From assembly GCA_045586105.1 (NCBI GenBank), contig JAZMZS010000161.1:1-14818 (forward strand): a stretch of DNA of 14,818 bases, written 5' to 3'. The DNA is from JAZMZS01 sp045586105 (GTDB lineage: Bacteria > Bacillota > Clostridia > Oscillospirales > CAG-272). Under the pieces are notes generated by a model. It was not told where the DNA came from and did no database searches. It saw only the letters and a list, made by a program, of their open reading frames with translations. Shown in pieces: positions 13,863 to 14,818 of the stretch (position 1 is the first letter of the stretch; each line of letters opens with the position of its first letter). The translations under genes were made by a program, and so were the position numbers.

Positions 13863-14818
13863 GTGAGAATACTGATGCTTACCTCCCGCATGGATATCGG
13901 GGGGGCGGAGAGCCACATCTATACCTTGTCACGGGAGCTCGTGCGCCTCGGACACAAGGTGATCACCGCTTCTGCGGGGGGGAGGTCTGTACAGCTTCTC
14001 TCAGAGGCGGGGGTAGGTCATATCACCGTCCCTCTCGATCGGAAAAGTCCGGATGCCGTGTATCTTTCCCGCGTCGCGATCGCGAGAATAATAAAAAAAT
14101 TCCGTCCCGACATAGTTCACTCGCACTCCCGCATACCCTCCTTCATATACGGACAGCTGACTGAGCTTTCTGTGCGCACGCCTCTGGTCACAACGGTGCA
14201 CATGCCCTTCGGGTACGATCCGCTCACCGAATGGGGAGATGCGCAGATAGCGGTAAGCGGCGATCTCGCCTCACACCTCGAGCAATGCTACGGTATATGC
14301 GCCGAGGGTACGGAGGTTATTGAAAACGGCGTTGATACCGAGGCTTACGCATGCGCACTCACAGAAAGGGATGCCCTCAGAGAGAAGCTCGGGATCGAGC
14401 GCGGGGCGCTGGTATTCTCCTGCGCATCACGCTCCTCGGCAAGCCGTGCGATGGCGGCAGTTTATCTGTGCAGGAATGCAAGGACGCTGCTCAGAGAAAA
14501 CGAGCACCTGATCGTCTGCATTTCGGGCGGTGTCGGCAAGGAAAAGGATCTCTCGGGGGTAATACACAGAGCCGCGGACCGTGCAAATGCCGCACTCGGA
14601 AGAAATGCGGTCATCGTAGCCGAGGGACAGATCGACATAAGCACCTACCTTGCCGTCTCGGATGCCTTCATCGGGGTGTCGCGCTCGGCGATCGAGGCGA
14701 TGGCGTGCGGTCTTCCCGTAATAATTGCGGGAAACGAGGGCGTGGGGGGGCTTCTCACTCCGGAGAGCCTTCCTCGGCTCGCACAGGCAAATCTCACGGG
14801 AAGGAAGTCGGATCGTGG
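13863..14818 (+). CDS. GT4-family glycosyltransferase, 3' end cut off by the window
   Basis: The first 318 residues of a GT-B-fold, retaining glycosyltransferase (family 4 type), which normally transfers a sugar from a nucleotide-activated donor during cell-surface glycan or glycolipid synthesis. It starts at GTG 13863, with GGAG (13853-13856) 6 bases upstream. The N-domain opens with MRILMLTSRMDIGGAESH, including the GGAE loop, and continues with IVHSHSRIPS and VTTVHMPFGYD. The C-domain shows AVSGDLASHL, a VIENGVD strand-turn, then VSRSAIEAMACGLPVI (E278) and an EGVGGLL loop. The usual first Glu of the E-x7-E motif is replaced by a short GVSRSA segment, a variant seen in some GT4 proteins. 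No transmembrane segment is visible. The reading frame is open to the last base. Acceptor and donor cannot be assigned, and a link to the arabinose genes is not implied. Confidence 0.88.
   Translation, partial: MRILMLTSRMDIGGAESHIYTLSRELVRLGHKVITASAGGRSVQLLSEAGVGHITVPLDRKSPDAVYLSRVAIARIIKKFRPDIVHSHSRIPSFIYGQLTELSVRTPLVTTVHMPFGYDPLTEWGDAQIAVSGDLASHLEQCYGICAEGTEVIENGVDTEAYACALTERDALREKLGIERGALVFSCASRSSASRAMAAVYLCRNARTLLRENEHLIVCISGGVGKEKDLSGVIHRAADRANAALGRNAVIVAEGQIDISTYLAVSDAFIGVSRSAIEAMACGLPVIIAGNEGVGGLLTPESLPRLAQANLTGRKSDR

Noticed and set aside
1..14818. Insertion sequence, phage, toxin-antitoxin, CRISPR or defence genes
   Set aside because: No transposase, integrase, terminal inverted repeats, regularly spaced repeats or defence-type domains were seen on either strand.

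Overview
The window looks like a piece of a plant-polysaccharide-degrading, gut-type Firmicutes genome (class Clostridia). Two large secreted proteins end in type I dockerins, which points to a cellulosome-like complex. The genes have strong AGGAG-type ribosome binding sites, Gram-positive signal peptides, U-tract terminators and moderately GC-rich codon use. The clostridial assignment is inferred from these traits; I cannot name a genus.

Left block (1-7368): carbohydrate use. A minus-strand gene encodes a 1346-residue exported protein with three tandem beta-helix modules, a GH43-type beta-propeller domain and a dockerin. Upstream on the same strand, behind a terminator, is an AraC-family regulator. 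Divergent from the regulator is a cytoplasmic DUF1680/GH127 enzyme (family activity beta-L-arabinofuranosidase). The regulator/GH127 intergenic region carries a good promoter for the regulator and a 12-bp direct repeat with 21-bp spacing. The likely scheme is that extracellular cleavage of arabinose-containing polymers is followed by intracellular trimming of the imported oligosaccharides, with the AraC protein sensing a product.

Middle block (7369-10926): a small P-loop kinase of the polynucleotide-kinase-like type (TTG start), followed by a tldD-tldE pair encoding the two subunits of a TldD/TldE-type metalloprotease. An exact-consensus sigma-70-type promoter lies inside the end of the kinase gene. 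A GAAA-capped terminator sits between that promoter and tldD, so the tldDE message may have a long, possibly attenuated leader. A 16-bp perfect hairpin ends the block and faces the next, convergent gene.

Right block (10927-14818): a second exported dockerin protein on the minus strand, with an N-terminal sialidase-fold/GH93-like propeller, GLUG repeats and a C-terminal dockerin. Divergent from it is the start of a GT4-type glycosyltransferase that runs off the window. Each has a recognisable promoter. No tRNA, rRNA, CRISPR array, insertion sequence or phage gene was seen. No intergenic stretch exceeds 300 bases.
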